Positions 1 to 8,456 of a stretch of DNA of 64,000 nucleotides are shown here, piece by piece. The translations under genes and the position numbers were made by a program. The stretch's first letter is position 1. Each line of letters begins with the position of its first letter. The stretch is from Paraplanobispora siamensis (lineage in GTDB: Bacteria > Actinomycetota > Actinomycetes > Streptosporangiales > Streptosporangiaceae). The notes beneath the pieces are model-generated. The model was not told the DNA's origin, did no database searches, and saw only the letters and a list, made by a program, of their open reading frames with translations. The stretch is from the NCBI RefSeq assembly GCF_016863175.1, contig NZ_BOOJ01000025.1:1-64000 (forward strand), in the 5' to 3' direction.

Positions 1-21
1 GAAGCGGGTAGGACTCATGCC

Positions 22-2613
22 TTGGAGCCGTCCGTGAGGCGGCTCGATGTCCCCGCCTCTTTCCGGCGGGGCCCTCTCGGCCGGGTGATCTTCCGGAGCG
101 CGTCCGACGAACCGGACCCCGCTCATGACGGAGTCGCCGGTCGGGTGACCTCACCGTCCCGGGTGACCTCACCGTCCGGATATGCGCTCCGGCTCGCCCC
201 GCCCGCTCTCGCCTCCTGGGCGACCGCCTCGATACTGCTGGGCTGTACGGCCTCGGCCGGGGTCGTCGTGAGTGTCGTCGCGGTGGCCGGCGCGCTCTTC
301 ACCGCGGTGGCGGTCCGCCTCGCCGGCGGGCAACGGGCACCCCATGCCCATGCGATCCCGTCCGGGGAGCCGCGCGCGAGAGCGCGGCGTCTCCGGGCCT
401 GGCGCGGGTGGTCGTTTCAGGTCGGAGGCGGGCGGTTCCTCGCGCTCTGGGGGAACGTCATGGTCGTCGTGCTGGGATGTGTGGCGGCGACGGGGGCCAC
501 CGTGGCGTTCCGGGTGCACGCCGTCGGCACCGGGCCCGTGGCGGACCTCGTGGAGAGGCAGGTCTCGGCCACGGCGGAGGCGGTGCTGACGGGCGACCCC
601 CGGGAGATGAGGCAGCGCGGCGGGCCGTACCGCAGGGAGAGCTTCGTGGTGGCGGCGCGGATCGAGGTGATCGGGACACCGGCGGGCCGGGTGCGGGTGA
701 GAGCCCCGGTGATGTTGCTCGCCTCGGGAGAGGAATGGCGGCCCCTGCTGCCCAGCCAGCGGGTCGAGATCAGGGGAAGGTTCGTTCCAGCCGAACCCGG
801 CGAGCTCCTCGCCGCGACGGTTCTCGTGCGGGGTTCGCCGCGCGTCCTGAGCGGGCCCTCCTGGATGCAGGGCGTCGCGGGCGAGCTCAGGGCCGGACTG
901 AGAGAGGCGGCGGAGGTGCTGCCCCCGGCCCAGCGCGGTCTGCTGCCCGGCCTGGTCGCCGGCGACCTGTCCCGGATGGACGAGCAGGTCAGGTCCGATT
1001 TCAAAGAGGCGGGACTCAGCCATCTGCTGGCCGTGAGCGGAACCAACCTGACGATCGTGGCCGGGGCCGCGGTGGTGCTGGCACGGACGGCCGGGCTGCC
1101 GCTCGCGGTCAGGGCGGTGTTCGCGGTGTTCGCGATGGTCGCTTTCGCCGTCGTCGCCCGCCCGTCGCCCAGCGTGCTCCGCGCCCTTCTCATGGGCACC
1201 GTCGCCGCCGTGGCGCTCGGCACCGGACGCTCCCGTGACGGCGTGGCGGCCCTGTCGGCGACCGTCCTCGGGCTGATCCTGTTCGACCCCGAGCTCGCGC
1301 GTTCCCCCGGCTTCACCCTTTCGGCGTGCGCCACCGGAGGCATCCTGCTGCTCGCCCCACGGTGGCGTGACCGGATGGCCGGGCGGATGCCCCGCTGGGC
1401 CGCCGAGGCGGTCGCCGTCCCGGCCGCCGCGCAGGCCGCCGTCACCCCCGTCCTGGTCTTCATGTCCGGGCAGCTCAACCCGGTGGCGGTTCCCGCCAAT
1501 CTCCTCGCGGGTCCCGCCGTCGCCCCGGCGACCGTCCTCGGATTCGCCGCCGCCCTGGTCGCGCCGGTGCTGATGCCGGCGGCCCGGCTTCTGGTCCGTC
1601 CGGCGGGCCTGGCCACCGGCTGGATCATCGAGGTCGCGCGGCACGCGGCCGGGCTCCCGCTGGCGGTGCTCCCGTGGCCCGGCGGCGTCGCCGGTCTGGC
1701 CCTGCTGGCCGTCGCCGCGCCGGTCGCCTTCATGGCGCTGCGGCATCGGCGGGCGCGCTGGATTCTCGCCGCGGTGACGGCGGGAGTGCTGATCGCGGCC
1801 GTCCTCGCGGGGCCGGTCACGGCCCGCTGGCCGCCCCGGGGGTGGCTGATGGTGGCCTGCGACGTCGGGCAGGGGGACGCGTTGCTGGTGGCGGCGGGGG
1901 AGGGGCGGGCGGTGGTGGTGGACACCGGGCCCGATCCCGTGCTGATGGATCGGTGTCTGCGGTCCATGGAGATCAGGGAGGTGCCGCTGGTCGTCCTGAC
2001 CCATCCGCACTTCGACCACGTCGGCGGTCTGGAGGGTGTCTTCCGGGACCGTCCGGTGGGCGCCGTACTGGTCAGCCCGGGACTCAGGGCGGAGAGGGAG
2101 GCCGTCAAGCTGGCCGGCGACCTCGCCCGCCGCCGGGTCACCGAGTGGGCGGCACGCCCGGGGATGCGGTGGCGGTTCGGCCCTTCCGAGCTCACGGTCA
2201 TCAGCCCGCCCGACGGGGTTCCGCCCGAGGGCGGGGGAGGGGAGGGCACGGAGATCAACAATGTCAGCGTCGTGGTGCACGTGCGCTGGGCGGCCGGGAC
2301 CGCCCTGCTCAGCGGTGACATTGAGACGGAGGCGCAGGCACGGCTGCTGCGGCAGGGTTTCCCCACCGCCGACGTGCTCAAGGTCCCGCATCACGGATCA
2401 GCCCGGTTCGATCCGGAGTTCTTCGCCGGGGTCGGGGCCCGTGCCGCGCTGATCAGCGTCGGAAGGGAGAACGACTACGGCCATCCGGCCCAGTCGGTCC
2501 TGTCCCAGCTGAACCGGCTGGGAGTGCGGACCTATCGGACCGACCTGTCGGGAGATCTGGCTGTGGTGACCCGAGACGGAAGCCTGGCCGTCGTCGCCCG
2601 GGGCATCAGCTGA
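22..2613 (+). CDS. comEC: ComEC/Rec2-family DNA-uptake channel
   Basis: Integral membrane protein of the ComEC/Rec2 family, which moves single-stranded DNA across the cytoplasmic membrane during transformation. The 863 residues carry a non-conserved N-terminal stretch of about 60 residues, several hydrophobic helices, a central competence domain (roughly residues 290-580, including LLAVSGTNLT), and a C-terminal metallo-beta-lactamase-like domain with HPHFDHVGG near residue 660 and PHHGS near residue 790. The length suits a full fusion of competence and MBL domains. The start used is TTG; the upstream ATG at 17 hits a stop after six codons. A 17-18 bp duplication in the N-terminus makes a VTSPSRVTSPS repeat, so the true start could be further in. 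In actinomycetes comEC usually follows comEA and precedes holA; holA is indeed downstream. Whether it serves transformation here is unknown. Confidence 0.9.
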   Translation: MEPSVRRLDVPASFRRGPLGRVIFRSASDEPDPAHDGVAGRVTSPSRVTSPSGYALRLAPPALASWATASILLGCTASAGVVVSVVAVAGALFTAVAVRLAGGQRAPHAHAIPSGEPRARARRLRAWRGWSFQVGGGRFLALWGNVMVVVLGCVAATGATVAFRVHAVGTGPVADLVERQVSATAEAVLTGDPREMRQRGGPYRRESFVVAARIEVIGTPAGRVRVRAPVMLLASGEEWRPLLPSQRVEIRGRFVPAEPGELLAATVLVRGSPRVLSGPSWMQGVAGELRAGLREAAEVLPPAQRGLLPGLVAGDLSRMDEQVRSDFKEAGLSHLLAVSGTNLTIVAGAAVVLARTAGLPLAVRAVFAVFAMVAFAVVARPSPSVLRALLMGTVAAVALGTGRSRDGVAALSATVLGLILFDPELARSPGFTLSACATGGILLLAPRWRDRMAGRMPRWAAEAVAVPAAAQAAVTPVLVFMSGQLNPVAVPANLLAGPAVAPATVLGFAAALVAPVLMPAARLLVRPAGLATGWIIEVARHAAGLPLAVLPWPGGVAGLALLAVAAPVAFMALRHRRARWILAAVTAGVLIAAVLAGPVTARWPPRGWLMVACDVGQGDALLVAAGEGRAVVVDTGPDPVLMDRCLRSMEIREVPLVVLTHPHFDHVGGLEGVFRDRPVGAVLVSPGLRAEREAVKLAGDLARRRVTEWAARPGMRWRFGPSELTVISPPDGVPPEGGGGEGTEINNVSVVVHVRWAAGTALLSGDIETEAQARLLRQGFPTADVLKVPHHGSARFDPEFFAGVGARAALISVGRENDYGHPAQSVLSQLNRLGVRTYRTDLSGDLAVVTRDGSLAVVARGIS

Positions 2614-3029
2614 CTCTCGGAGGCTCCGTTCGCTGTCCCTGTCCCTGCGTCTACTTCTGTCCTTGCGCCCGCTCCGGCGTGGCGGGCAGGCTCGTCCGCC
2701 GTGCGGCGCAGCTTGGGCGGGCGACACCCGGCCGGCCACGGACGTGCTCCACGGGTGGGCCGGGCGGCCGGTACGCGTCGCCGTACGACTCTTCGCTTCC
2801 GGGACTCACTCGTCTGATGGGGCTGTCCCGGGAGCAGGGCTGATCTTCGGTGGTCTCTCGGGGGGACGGCCGTACCGGTCCCAGTCCACCGATCCGGCGG
2901 GAGCCGCTCTCCTGACCGTGTGCGACGTCGCCCCGTGCGACGTCGCCCCGTGCGACGTCGCCCCGTGCGACGTCGTGAGTAGCCGGGCCCGCGTCGGGCC
3001 TTCCCCGTCTCGTCTGCCCCGGTGGTGGG
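2614..3029. other. 416-bp intergenic stretch
   Basis: No convincing gene is seen on either strand between comEC and the zinc-ribbon gene. Open frames here lack ribosome binding sites and protein-like composition. The only clear structure is the 15-bp tandem repeat annotated separately. Confidence 0.5.
2920..2975. repeat. 15-bp tandem repeat, 3.7 copies
   Basis: The unit TGCGACGTCGCCCCG occurs at 2921, 2936 and 2951, with a fourth partial copy at 2966. Each unit contains the palindrome GCGACGTCGC (GACGTC core), so the array presents four evenly spaced palindromes in a gene-free interval. Function unknown; it could be slippage or a cluster of binding sites. Confidence 0.85.
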
Positions 3030-3176
3030 TCAGGCGGCGGCAGGCTGACGGAACTCGGTGTCCACGTCGGCGGCGTAGACCGAACGGCTGCAGTGCGCGC
3101 AGCGGTACACGATGGGGCCCTCGTCGAGGGTCGTGCCGCAGTGCGGGCAGGCGTGGCGGTAAGTCACGGACTTCAT
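3030..3176 (-). CDS. 48-residue zinc-ribbon protein
   Basis: Short protein with two CxxC knuckles: C10-P-H-C13 and C26-A-H-C29. This is the classic four-cysteine zinc-ribbon arrangement, followed by a short acidic tail. The start ATG at 3176 is fixed by a strong Shine-Dalgarno (GAGGAGGTG) nine to ten bases upstream, so it is very probably translated even though it is tiny. It is divergent from holA, sharing about 100 bp of upstream DNA. Small zinc ribbons bind metal, nucleic acid or partner proteins; nothing here identifies which. No specific family was recognised. Confidence 0.75.
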   Translation of the reverse strand: MKSVTYRHACPHCGTTLDEGPIVYRCAHCSRSVYAADVDTEFRQPAAA

Positions 3177-3272
3177 GTGGATGTCACCTCCTCTGCTTGT
3201 TCCAAGAGTGCCCCGTGCCGCCTGCAGTCGGATTGCGAATGACTTGATTGGGCTCTTCGGGCGGCACGTGGC

Positions 3273-4256
3273 ATGCTGCTCGGCATGGCGGCAAGCGACC
3301 CGGCACCGGTGACCCTGATACTCGGCGACGAGGAGTTGCTGGCCGATCGCGCGGTGGGCGAAGTGGTCGCGGCGGCGCGGGCGGCCGACCCGGCGGCGGA
3401 GGTGCACGACCTGCTCGGCGGGAAGGTGGAGACGGGTGAGCTGACCCGGCTGGCCTCGCCGTCGCTGTTCGGCGACAGGTCGGTGGTCGTCATCCGCTCG
3501 GCCCAGGACCTCGTCAAGGAGGTCATCACCGAGATCGTCTCCTACGCGGCCCATCCGGCGGAGGAGACCGTGCTGGTCCTCGTGCACCCCGGAGGGGTGA
3601 AGGGCAAGGCGCTGGTCGACGGGGTGAAGAAGGCCGGGGCCCGGGTGGTCACCGTCACCAAGCTGACCAAGCCGGCCGAGCGGCTCGCCTTCGTCAAGGC
3701 CGAGCTGAAGCGGCTGGGGCGGACCGTCAGCGCAGACGCGGCCGCCGCCCTGCTCGACGCCGTCGGCAGTGACCTGAGAGAGCTCGCCGCCGCGTGCAGC
3801 CAGCTCGCCTTCGACACCCCGGGCAAGGCCATCGACGAGGCCGCGGTGGCCCGTTACCACCGGGGGCGGGCCGAGGTCAGCGGGTTCACCATCGCCGACT
3901 CGGTCGTCGAGGGGCGCCTGGGCGACGCCCTGGAACAGCTCCGCTGGGCGCTGTCGACGGGAACGGCGCCGGTCCTGCTGGTGAGCGCGCTGGCCAGGAG
4001 CCTGCGGTCGCTGGCCAAGGTGGGCGGCGCGCCGCGCAACCTGCGCGGAGGACAGCTCGCCAGCCATCTCGGCATGCCTCCCTGGCAGGTCACCCGGGTT
4101 CAGAACCAGCTCAACGGCTGGGGACCCGACGGCATCGCCCGCGCGCTCCAGGCGGTCGCCTCGGCCGACGAGCAGGTCAAGGGAGGCGGTGCGGATCCGG
4201 CCTACGCCCTGGAGCGCACGATCCAGACCATCGTCGCCAGCCGTACCGGCCGTTAG
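3273..4256 (+). CDS. holA: DNA polymerase III delta subunit
   Basis: HolA is the clamp-loader delta subunit, which opens the beta sliding clamp during replication. The 327-residue product has the expected layout: an N-terminal AAA+-like domain without a working P-loop (VTLILGDEELLADRAVGEV near residue 13), a middle lid region, and a helical C-terminal collar domain (about residues 215-327). Length is typical. ATG at 3273 or ATG at 3285 could be the start; neither has a strong ribosome binding site. Its place upstream of rpsT and downstream of comEC matches actinomycete gene order. Confidence 0.92.
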   Translation: MLLGMAASDPAPVTLILGDEELLADRAVGEVVAAARAADPAAEVHDLLGGKVETGELTRLASPSLFGDRSVVVIRSAQDLVKEVITEIVSYAAHPAEETVLVLVHPGGVKGKALVDGVKKAGARVVTVTKLTKPAERLAFVKAELKRLGRTVSADAAAALLDAVGSDLRELAAACSQLAFDTPGKAIDEAAVARYHRGRAEVSGFTIADSVVEGRLGDALEQLRWALSTGTAPVLLVSALARSLRSLAKVGGAPRNLRGGQLASHLGMPPWQVTRVQNQLNGWGPDGIARALQAVASADEQVKGGGADPAYALERTIQTIVASRTGR

Positions 4257-4297
4257 GGCCTGTGTCCGGTCCGGATCTTCAGACAGGCCGAGGGCCT

Positions 4298-4552
4298 CAC
4301 ATCCACAGGACGGCGCCGTGCGGATGGAGTCCGACCGGGCGGCGCGTCCCCCACCTCCACGCGCAGGAGCCGGACGGCCCCAAGGTGAGCATCCCCCTGT
4401 GGTCCGGAGGGTTCCTGCCCCCGCGCGAACTGGTGGCCCTCGCCGACGCGATCGAGGCGGGCGACCGTACCGGCCCGGAGGCGGAGGAGGCCGTCCAGAC
4501 GGCCGGGCTGCTGCGCCGCCTCGGCACCGACCCGATCACCAGGATCCTCTGA
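4298..4552 (+). pseudogene. unidentified gene fragment
   Basis: A frame with strongly coding-like third positions encodes ...VSIPLWSGGFLPPRELVALADAIEAGDR... and ends at 4552. No ATG or ribosome binding site heads it; the only in-frame candidate is GTG at 4385, which would give 55 residues. Coding-like composition extends upstream of that GTG, so I read this as the 3' end of a gene that lost its 5' part, sitting in the same scar as the lectin/lyase remnant. Family not recognised. A short intact gene from 4385 is the alternative. Confidence 0.4.
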
Positions 4553-4559
4553 GCGGTGG

Positions 4560-4984
4560 TCCACCGGCGGGCGAGCACCCCGGAAGCCGCGCCCGGAGAT
4601 GGCGGCTCCGGCGCTGCCGAGGACGGTCTTGTTCGAGGTGACCCTGAGCATCCCGGAGCAGGAGATCGTCCCGGAGCCCCGGATCACCGACGCCCTGCTT
4701 GGTCGCCGCCGAGTCGCAGGAGTTCTGCTGGACCAGGGCGCCGGCGGCGGTGGGGTTGTCCTTGATGTTGAGGCACTTGCCGCTGCCGCCGTTCACGAGC
4801 GTGTAGGCACCGGGGCCGGAGCGGCGGCCGCCGCGGCTGACATCCCCGCCACCGGACCCGAGGTCACCAGCGCGCCGGAGACGGTGGCGATGGCCGCCTT
4901 CCTGCCGATCGCGCGTCTCGCAGTCGAGCTCCTCGCTGGTCCAGCGGGTCCTGGGACCCGCGTTCCGGTCCCCTCGGCGAGCAC
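4560..4984 (-). pseudogene. remnant of secreted ricin-lectin / pectate lyase
   Basis: Three reading frames read in succession give a signal peptide (RRAIGRKAAIATVSGALVT, about 4795-4925), the first 35-40 residues of a ricin B-type lectin repeat (YTLVNGGSGKCLNIKDN then GALVQQNSCDSAATKQ), and a short piece resembling family 1 pectate lyases (GSGTISCSGMLRVTSNKTVL then ISGRGF). Frame changes fall near 4800 and 4690, and most of both domains is missing. The intact ancestor would have been a secreted pectinolytic enzyme with a sugar-binding domain. The ricin identification is strong; the lyase identification rests on about 30 residues. Confidence 0.65.
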
Positions 4985-5034
4985 TCACCGTTCACATAGG
5001 TGTGGAGCAGCTGAGGGCCGCGGAGCCCGGCCGA

Positions 5035-6099
5035 TCACGGAGTCCGGCGGCGGGCCGGGAGCTGGCCGGTGATGGTGGCGGCCAGCGCCAGGACGAACCC
5101 GGTGATCTGGACGGGGCCGAGGGACTGGCCCAGGACGGCCCAGCCGAGGGCGGCGGCGGTGAGCGGGCTCAGGGCGCCCAGCAGCGAGACCTGGAACGAG
5201 GGCAGGCGACCGATGCCACGGAACCACAGCGTGTAGGCGGCGGCGGTGCCGATGAGCCCCAGCCACACGTAACCGCCGACGGCCGCCGCGTCCATGGGCG
5301 GGAACCACCCCTCCACGGCGAAGGCGACCGGAGCGATCATCAGCCCGCCCGCCGCGAGCTGCCAGCCGGTGAGCGCCAGGTCGCCGACCCCTTCGGGCCT
5401 GCCCCACGCGCGGGTGAGGACGAGCCCGGTGGCCATGCCGGCCGCGGCGGCGAGCCCGGCGACGAGACCCGTGACGTCGAGCGCGGCCTCGGCGCGCAGG
5501 ACCACGAGGGACACGCCGACCGTGGCCGCGACCCCGGCCGTGACGCGCCGGAGCGGAACGGTCTCGTGCAGGACGGCGCGGGTGAGCCCGGCGACGACGA
5601 GCGGCTGGACGGAGCCGAGCACCGCGGCGACGCCACCCGGGAGCCGGTAGGCCGACAGGAACAGCAGGGGGAAGAACATGCCGATGTTCAGCCCTCCCAG
5701 GACCGCGGCCCGCCACCACCACTCGCCCCGGGGAAGCGTGCGGGTCACGGCGATCAGGAGCAGCCCGGCGGGGAGCGCGCGCAGCAGGGCGGTCAGCAGC
5801 GGCCGGTCCGGCGGCAGGAACTCGGTGGTCACCAGGTAGGTGCTGCCCCAGACCGCAGGGGCCAGGGCCGTGACGAGGATCAGCAGGACGGCGCTGCGGC
5901 CTGCGGGAACGGGGGCCTGGACGGCAGGGGGAGTGTCCCTCCGGGAGGCGCCGCCCCCAGGCGCGCGGGAGAGGGTGGCGGAGGAGGATCCGGCTTCGGA
6001 CATGTGGGGGGAAGCGGCGCGGGAAGGGCCGCTTCCGGTCGCGTGGCCGCCGGAGGGGGAGATTCGTTCTGCCGCGGGGGAGACGCACGAGGAGGACAC
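5035..6099 (-). CDS. EamA/DMT-family exporter
   Basis: Ten-helix drug/metabolite transporter-type membrane protein with two EamA repeats (roughly residues 70-195 and 210-345). These proteins usually export metabolites or amino acids; the substrate is not predictable. The motif region APAVWGSTYLVTTEFLP near residue 80 is typical of helix 1 in the family. The first 65 residues are a Ser/Pro-rich, non-conserved extension. GTG at 6099 is chosen because AAGGAG lies seven bases upstream; an internal ATG near residue 33 is the alternative. It is divergent from a MarR regulator with overlapping promoters, so MarR probably controls it. Confidence 0.85.
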   Translation of the reverse strand: MSSSCVSPAAERISPSGGHATGSGPSRAASPHMSEAGSSSATLSRAPGGGASRRDTPPAVQAPVPAGRSAVLLILVTALAPAVWGSTYLVTTEFLPPDRPLLTALLRALPAGLLLIAVTRTLPRGEWWWRAAVLGGLNIGMFFPLLFLSAYRLPGGVAAVLGSVQPLVVAGLTRAVLHETVPLRRVTAGVAATVGVSLVVLRAEAALDVTGLVAGLAAAAGMATGLVLTRAWGRPEGVGDLALTGWQLAAGGLMIAPVAFAVEGWFPPMDAAAVGGYVWLGLIGTAAAYTLWFRGIGRLPSFQVSLLGALSPLTAAALGWAVLGQSLGPVQITGFVLALAATITGQLPARRRTP

Positions 6100-6118
6100 G
6101 ATGACTCCTTCAATAAGC

Positions 6119-6158
6119 TTGATAGAAAGTAACTTAGCACTAAGTTATTTGCCGTCAA
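6119..6158. promoter_or_regulatory. overlapping divergent promoters with MarR operator
   Basis: A perfect 18-bp palindrome, TAACTTAG-CA-CTAAGTTA, lies at 6130-6147. Rightward toward marR: TTGATA (6119-6124), 16-bp spacer, TAAGTT (6141-6146). Leftward toward the exporter: TTGACG (6158-6153), 16-bp spacer, TAAGTT (6136-6131). Each palindrome half is therefore the -10 box of one promoter, so one bound dimer would block both. Promoter assignment is by consensus only. Confidence 0.75.
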
Positions 6159-6172
6159 GCTAAGATCGAGGC

Positions 6173-6661
6173 ATGGCAGAGGACCCGGTTGACCGGATCG
6201 TGGCGCAGTGGCGCAGGGAGCGGCCCGATCTGGAGGCGTCGCCGATGGGGATCTTCGGGCGGATCTACCGGATCTCCCGCCTCATGGGAGACCGCGTCCA
6301 GGAGATCTACGAGAGGTACGGCATCGGCAGGGGCGAGTTCGACGTGCTGGCCACGCTCCGCCGCTCCGGGGAGCCGTACACACTCTCACCGAAGGCCCTG
6401 ACCGCCACGCTCATGCTGACCTCCGGCGGGATGACCGGGCGGCTGGACCGGCTGGAGAGCGCCGGTCTCATCGCGCGCACACCCGATCCCGGCGACCGCC
6501 GCGCGCTGCGCGTCAGCCTCACCGAGGACGGCCTGCGGCTCATCGACGAGGTCGTCGGCGCCGGGCTGCACCCTCAGCACGAGGCGCTGGCGGCCCTGTC
6601 GGAAGAGGACCGCGAACGTCTGGCCGGCCTGCTGAGGCAACTGCTCGCCGCTCTGGAATGA
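6173..6661 (+). CDS. MarR-family transcriptional regulator
   Basis: 162-residue winged-helix repressor. The MarR core is visible as a dimerisation helix, a recognition helix around LTATLMLTSGGMTGRLDRLE (residues 77-96), and a wing containing PDPGDRRALRVSLTEDG (residues 104-120), the family signature. Such dimers bind palindromes and release on ligand binding. The gene is divergent from the EamA exporter and its start lies 25 bp from the palindrome at 6130-6147, so it probably represses itself and the exporter, with a compound exported by that protein as inducer (inference). Confidence 0.9.
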   Translation: MAEDPVDRIVAQWRRERPDLEASPMGIFGRIYRISRLMGDRVQEIYERYGIGRGEFDVLATLRRSGEPYTLSPKALTATLMLTSGGMTGRLDRLESAGLIARTPDPGDRRALRVSLTEDGLRLIDEVVGAGLHPQHEALAALSEEDRERLAGLLRQLLAALE

Positions 6662-6721
6662 CCTGGGGCGGCCTGGAGCGACCTTGTCTCTGGGCAGGGG
6701 GAAGGGGCCGTGAACGCCGAA

Positions 6722-6749
6722 ACGCCGCATCCCTGGTGGGATGCGGCGT
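6722..6749. terminator. bidirectional hairpin terminator
   Basis: A perfect 12-bp stem (ACGCCGCATCCC / GGGATGCGGCGT) with a TGGT loop lies between the convergent marR and rpsT genes. No long U-tract, as usual in high-GC actinomycetes. Confidence 0.75.
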
Positions 6750-6764
6750 CGGTGAAGAACCGGG

Positions 6765-7037
6765 TTACTTGGCGGCCGTCAGGGCGGCGGCGCGCTGGGC
6801 GATCGCCGACTTGCGGTTGGCGGCCTGGTTCTTGTGGATGACGCCCTTGCTGGCAGCCTTGTCCAGCTGGCGGGAGGCGGCGCGCTGGAGCGCGATGGCC
6901 TCGTCGACGTTGCCCTGCTCGGCGGCCTCGCGGAACTTGCGGATCGCCGTCTTCAGGGACGACTTGACAGCCTTGTTGCGCAGCCGGGCCTTCTCGTTCT
7001 GCCGGTTGCGCTTGATCTGGGACTTGATGTTCGCCAC
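6765..7037 (-). CDS. rpsT: 30S ribosomal protein S20
   Basis: S20 binds 16S rRNA early in 30S assembly. The 90-residue product starts [18 protein letters not shown] and ends in an alanine-rich helix, as in other bacterial S20 proteins; it is basic and helical throughout. The start GTG at 7037 matches the family N-terminus; the open frame continues upstream with no S20-like sequence. Position between holA and lepA is the standard actinobacterial arrangement. Confidence 0.97.
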   Translation of the reverse strand: MANIKSQIKRNRQNEKARLRNKAVKSSLKTAIRKFREAAEQGNVDEAIALQRAASRQLDKAASKGVIHKNQAANRKSAIAQRAAALTAAK

Positions 7038-7131
7038 GAAGAAGCCTCGGTGATGTCGTCGGATGGGGCGCGCGGGCAGAGAGGGCGCGCCACACGCAGT
7101 TGAACAGGCTACCAACTGCCCAGGTGGTCGC

Positions 7132-8271
7132 TCAAATCGACGGGCGGGGCAGAAGGATGCCCTTCCAGTCTACCGTGCCGATCTCGGAGGCGCTGCCGTA
7201 CGGCGCGCGTTCAGTGTACGAATCGCCGCCGGAGACCGCAGAGGGCAGGGCGCTGGGAGGCGGCGGGGAGCCGGGGCGGTTCCAGAAACGGTGGTACTCG
7301 GCCCAGTCCTCCTCGGTGGCCGCGAAGTCCACGTACAGGGCCAGCCCGAACCTCTCGCGCGGCGACCCGTGCCCGCCCAGCGCGAGCCTGGCGCCCTCGG
7401 CGGCGACGGCGACGCTCTCGGAGGCGTCGCGCCACGGGACGCCGTGGTCGTGGTAGGCCGGGGCGCCCACCAGCAGGGTCTTGTCCTCGGGCACGGTGTC
7501 CAGGGCGAGCGTGGCCTGCCGTACGACATGGCCGCCGTACAGCGAGCCGAGCGGCAGGAACGAGTCGTAGGTCATGATCGCGACCTGGTCGGTGCGGGCG
7601 ACGACCTCGCGGAAGTAGTCGCGCAGCCAGTACTTGTCGTGGCCGGCGGCGAGCCGGGCGGCCGGGCGCATGAAGGGCAGCGGCTCGATCTGCGGGGTCG
7701 AGCTCGACAGCGGGCCGTCGCCGACGAGCGGGCGGGTCCGGTCCAGCAGGTCGAGGAAACCCGGGTCGCCACTGGTGATCGGCTCGAAGTTGTAGTGCAC
7801 GCCGTCGAACCCGGCGGCCATGATGTCCCGCACGCCGTCGAGCACGCGCCGCCGGGAGGCGGGGTCGCCGAGGTCGAGGCCGTGGTCGACCTTCTGGCCC
7901 AGCCAGGCGGAGACGCGGACCTGCGGCAGCTCGGCCTTCCACCACTTCAGGAAGTCTCTGGCGTTGGGATACTTCTCCGGGCGGAGCCTCCCGCTGAACT
8001 CGAACGGGCCGGCATGGACGTAGACGTCCCTGATCCCGGTCCCGCGCAGCCGTACGGCCATCGCCTTCACGTCGGCCTCGGTCTTGCGGCCGTCCACCCA
8101 GGCGTGGCCCAGCCACATCGCGTCGTGGCCGGTGCTCCCGGTCCGGGGTCCGGGCGTCCCGGTGAACTCCAGCAGGAAGAAGGCGGCGGTCATCGCGGGG
8201 ATCGCGAGGAGTGCGGCCACCACCCCCGCGACTCCTCGCAGGGCGCGCCGGACCGTGATCCTCTTCGTCAT
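7132..8271 (-). CDS. membrane-anchored GH18-like TIM-barrel protein
   Basis: About 379 residues: a basic N-terminus, one hydrophobic segment (roughly residues 12-35) acting as signal or anchor, then a domain resembling family 18 glycoside hydrolases. The segment [12 protein letters not shown] near residue 160 aligns with the GH18 DxxDxDxE motif, but two acidic positions are His and Asn while the final Glu is kept, so activity may be altered. [15 protein letters not shown] further on is another barrel-strand signature. ATG at 8271 is preferred; GTG at 8286 is possible. Whether it is an enzyme or a carbohydrate-binding barrel is open. Confidence 0.65.
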   Translation of the reverse strand: MTKRITVRRALRGVAGVVAALLAIPAMTAAFFLLEFTGTPGPRTGSTGHDAMWLGHAWVDGRKTEADVKAMAVRLRGTGIRDVYVHAGPFEFSGRLRPEKYPNARDFLKWWKAELPQVRVSAWLGQKVDHGLDLGDPASRRRVLDGVRDIMAAGFDGVHYNFEPITSGDPGFLDLLDRTRPLVGDGPLSSSTPQIEPLPFMRPAARLAAGHDKYWLRDYFREVVARTDQVAIMTYDSFLPLGSLYGGHVVRQATLALDTVPEDKTLLVGAPAYHDHGVPWRDASESVAVAAEGARLALGGHGSPRERFGLALYVDFAATEEDWAEYHRFWNRPGSPPPPSALPSAVSGGDSYTERAPYGSASEIGTVDWKGILLPRPSI

Positions 8272-8456
8272 CCGGACATGATTCACCGGGATCCGAGCGC
8301 TTTGTCAACGTCGCTCCGGGGCCGCCGTCCGCGGGGATGCCACCCCTTCCGGTTTCCCCGCCGGGATGAGGACATCGGCCCTCTCGGTAAACTTGCTAGG
8401 AAGACGGCTGGATTTACCAGCTCCTGATCACGTCAATCCCGTCGAAACGGACACCG

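Noticed and set aside
2663-3247. Plus-strand open frame across the comEC-holA gap
   Set aside because: It translates the 15-bp repeat as CDVAP units and then runs antisense through the zinc-ribbon gene; no protein-like remainder or ribosome binding site.
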